Program-made: the position numbers and the translations under genes
In this document: piece by piece, positions 63,000 to 64,000 of the stretch
Layout: every line of letters begins with the position of its first letter
How positions within the stretch are numbered: position 1 is the stretch's first letter
Origin: Erwinia aphidicola
GTDB lineage: Bacteria > Pseudomonadota > Gammaproteobacteria > Enterobacterales > Enterobacteriaceae
Length of the DNA stretch: 64,000 nt
Reading direction: 5' to 3'
Assembly: GCF_014773485.1 (NCBI RefSeq)
Contig: NZ_JACXBP010000009.1
Location: 248,001 to 312,000 of the forward strand
The notes under the pieces: generated by a model
What the model saw: the letters and a program-made list of their open reading frames with translations, nothing else
The model's database searches: none
What the model was told of the DNA's origin: nothing

Positions 63000-64000
63000 T
63001 TATTTTGAGGATTTCCTCAGGCGGCGTGACAGCCAGCGGCCATGATGCGGGCGCTGGCTCCAGGTCAGTGATGAAATGGTATACATCACGCCAAGATGCC
63101 CCAGAATGCGCTTCACATGGCGCTCCATAATGGTCACCGGCCCCTGATGAAAATCTTCCGGTACCTCCAGCACGTTAGTCTCTGAACTCGGCCCGTCATA
63201 CTCCAGCCGCTGCTGACAGCGCTGCAGCGCAATCTCACACGACTGTAAATAGCGCTCCGCCAGCGTCGGCGTCAGCATGGTGTGTTCGCGTGCCAGGATA
63301 GTCATGGCGTTGATATGTTCGACAATAAACTGGCTGTGCGTCACCCACAGCTGCATATCGGACAGATAGCTGGAGTTAAAGCCCGGCTCCTGCATCGCCT
63401 GATGCAGCGAGTTAAACAGCGCATTGTGCGCCTGGTTTACCTCCATGCGCTGATACGCCAGCTTCACCGCATCCTGTTCGTTGCCCAGCAGTAGCTGTAA
63501 CGCGCTCTGGTAGGTCTCCAGCGCATCGTGCGCATTCTGGCGCAGCAGCCCGCTCTGCCACTGCGGCCACAGCCAGATCATGCCGCCAAAGGCAATCAGG
63601 CAGCCCATCAGCGTATCCATCAGGCGCGGCAGCAGGAACTGCGCGCCGTTCAGCGACAGCAGCTGCAGCGTGTACACCGCCGTGACGGTAAAGCCTACCG
63701 TGGCCCAGCCATAAAACTTGCGGATAAACAGATAGCTCACCAGGGTAATCACCAGCATGATGCTCAGTATCCACGGCTCCGGCACGTGCATGCCCAGCGT
63801 CCCGGCGGCAATCGCCAGCCCGGCCAGCGTGCCGAGCGCTCGGTGCTGAATGCGCACGCGGGTGGCGCTATAGCCGTTCAGGCTGACGAACATCACGGTC
63901 ATCAGGATCCAGTACGGTTTCGGCAGGTTGAAGAACAGCGCCAGCGAACTGGCAAAGGTCAGCATCACCGCGAAGCGCGCAGCGGTGCGCAGCGCCGACG
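63000..64000 (-). CDS. yhfK: YhfK, FUSC-family membrane protein, C-terminal half (start beyond the window)
   Basis: The frame is open to the right edge, so the N-terminal part is missing. The visible 333 codons begin with a series of membrane segments (PKPYWILMTVMFVSLNGYSATRVRIQHRALGTLAGLAIA, then ILSIMLVITLVSYLFI). Four more segments and a cytoplasmic C-terminal domain rich in helices follow. This matches the C-terminal half of E. coli YhfK (about 700 residues), a fusaric acid resistance-like (FUSC) protein of unknown function. argD-yhfK is the E. coli order; crp should follow outside the window. Confidence 0.9.
   Translation of the reverse strand, partial: SALRTAARFAVMLTFASSLALFFNLPKPYWILMTVMFVSLNGYSATRVRIQHRALGTLAGLAIAAGTLGMHVPEPWILSIMLVITLVSYLFIRKFYGWATVGFTVTAVYTLQLLSLNGAQFLLPRLMDTLMGCLIAFGGMIWLWPQWQSGLLRQNAHDALETYQSALQLLLGNEQDAVKLAYQRMEVNQAHNALFNSLHQAMQEPGFNSSYLSDMQLWVTHSQFIVEHINAMTILAREHTMLTPTLAERYLQSCEIALQRCQQRLEYDGPSSETNVLEVPEDFHQGPVTIMERHVKRILGHLGVMYTISSLTWSQRPHHGRWLSRRLRKSSK

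Overview
This window is chromosomal DNA of a gamma-proteobacterium of the order Enterobacterales. Gene content and order match the E. coli segment running from asd through glg, glp, mal, feo, ompR, pckA, mrcA, aro, dam and argD to yhfK. Several E. coli genes are absent from their usual places: rtcBA between glpR and malT, gntT beside nfuA, feoC after feoB, yrfG beside hslR, nirBDC-cysG after tsgA, and fic before pabA. Together with GC-rich coding DNA and short GC-rich palindromes of the GTAGGGGTCGACC type between genes, this points to an Erwinia or Pantoea-like member of the Erwiniaceae. That family assignment is inference; the order-level assignment is firm. I see no rRNA, tRNA, insertion sequence, prophage or CRISPR array.

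Layout. 1-527 is the 3' end of asd. 988-10390 is the glycogen operon glgB-glgX-glgC-glgA-glgP. 10532-14291 is the glycerol-3-phosphate block, with glpD divergent from glpE-glpG-glpR and GlpR operators between them. 14385-22099 is the maltose block: malT divergent from malP-malQ. The glg and mal blocks together make, debranch, phosphorolyse and rearrange alpha-1,4-glucans. 22261-23544 is an orphan FabF-like ketoacyl synthase. 23710-25835 holds nfuA, gntX and bioH. 25969-27957 holds a small secreted YhcN-type protein and an orphan glucosylglycerate phosphorylase-like GH13 enzyme. 28039-30581 is feoAB with Fur and FNR sites. 30734-33634 holds tex (yhgF) and greB. 33925-35987 is ompR-envZ. 36066-37241 is a Kch-like potassium channel with an unusual filter. 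37430-43008 holds pckA, hslO, hslR and igaA. 43412-46561 holds nudE and mrcA.

46679-50100 is hofMNOPQ, the type IV pilus-like DNA-utilisation locus. 50494-56594 is the large aroK-aroB-damX-dam-rpe-gph-trpS cluster. 56731-58832 looks accessory: codA without codB, then a two-gene TumE/TumA-type toxin-antitoxin pair. 58913-64000 holds tsgA, ppiA, pabA, argD and the 3' part of yhfK.

Most of the window is ordinary core genome. The parts most worth a second look are the toxin-antitoxin pair, the dispersed and tandemly amplified palindromes, the orphan GH13 phosphorylase with an operator-like inverted repeat, the orphan ketoacyl synthase, the TAGFG potassium channel, and two intergenic terminators that follow no recognisable gene.
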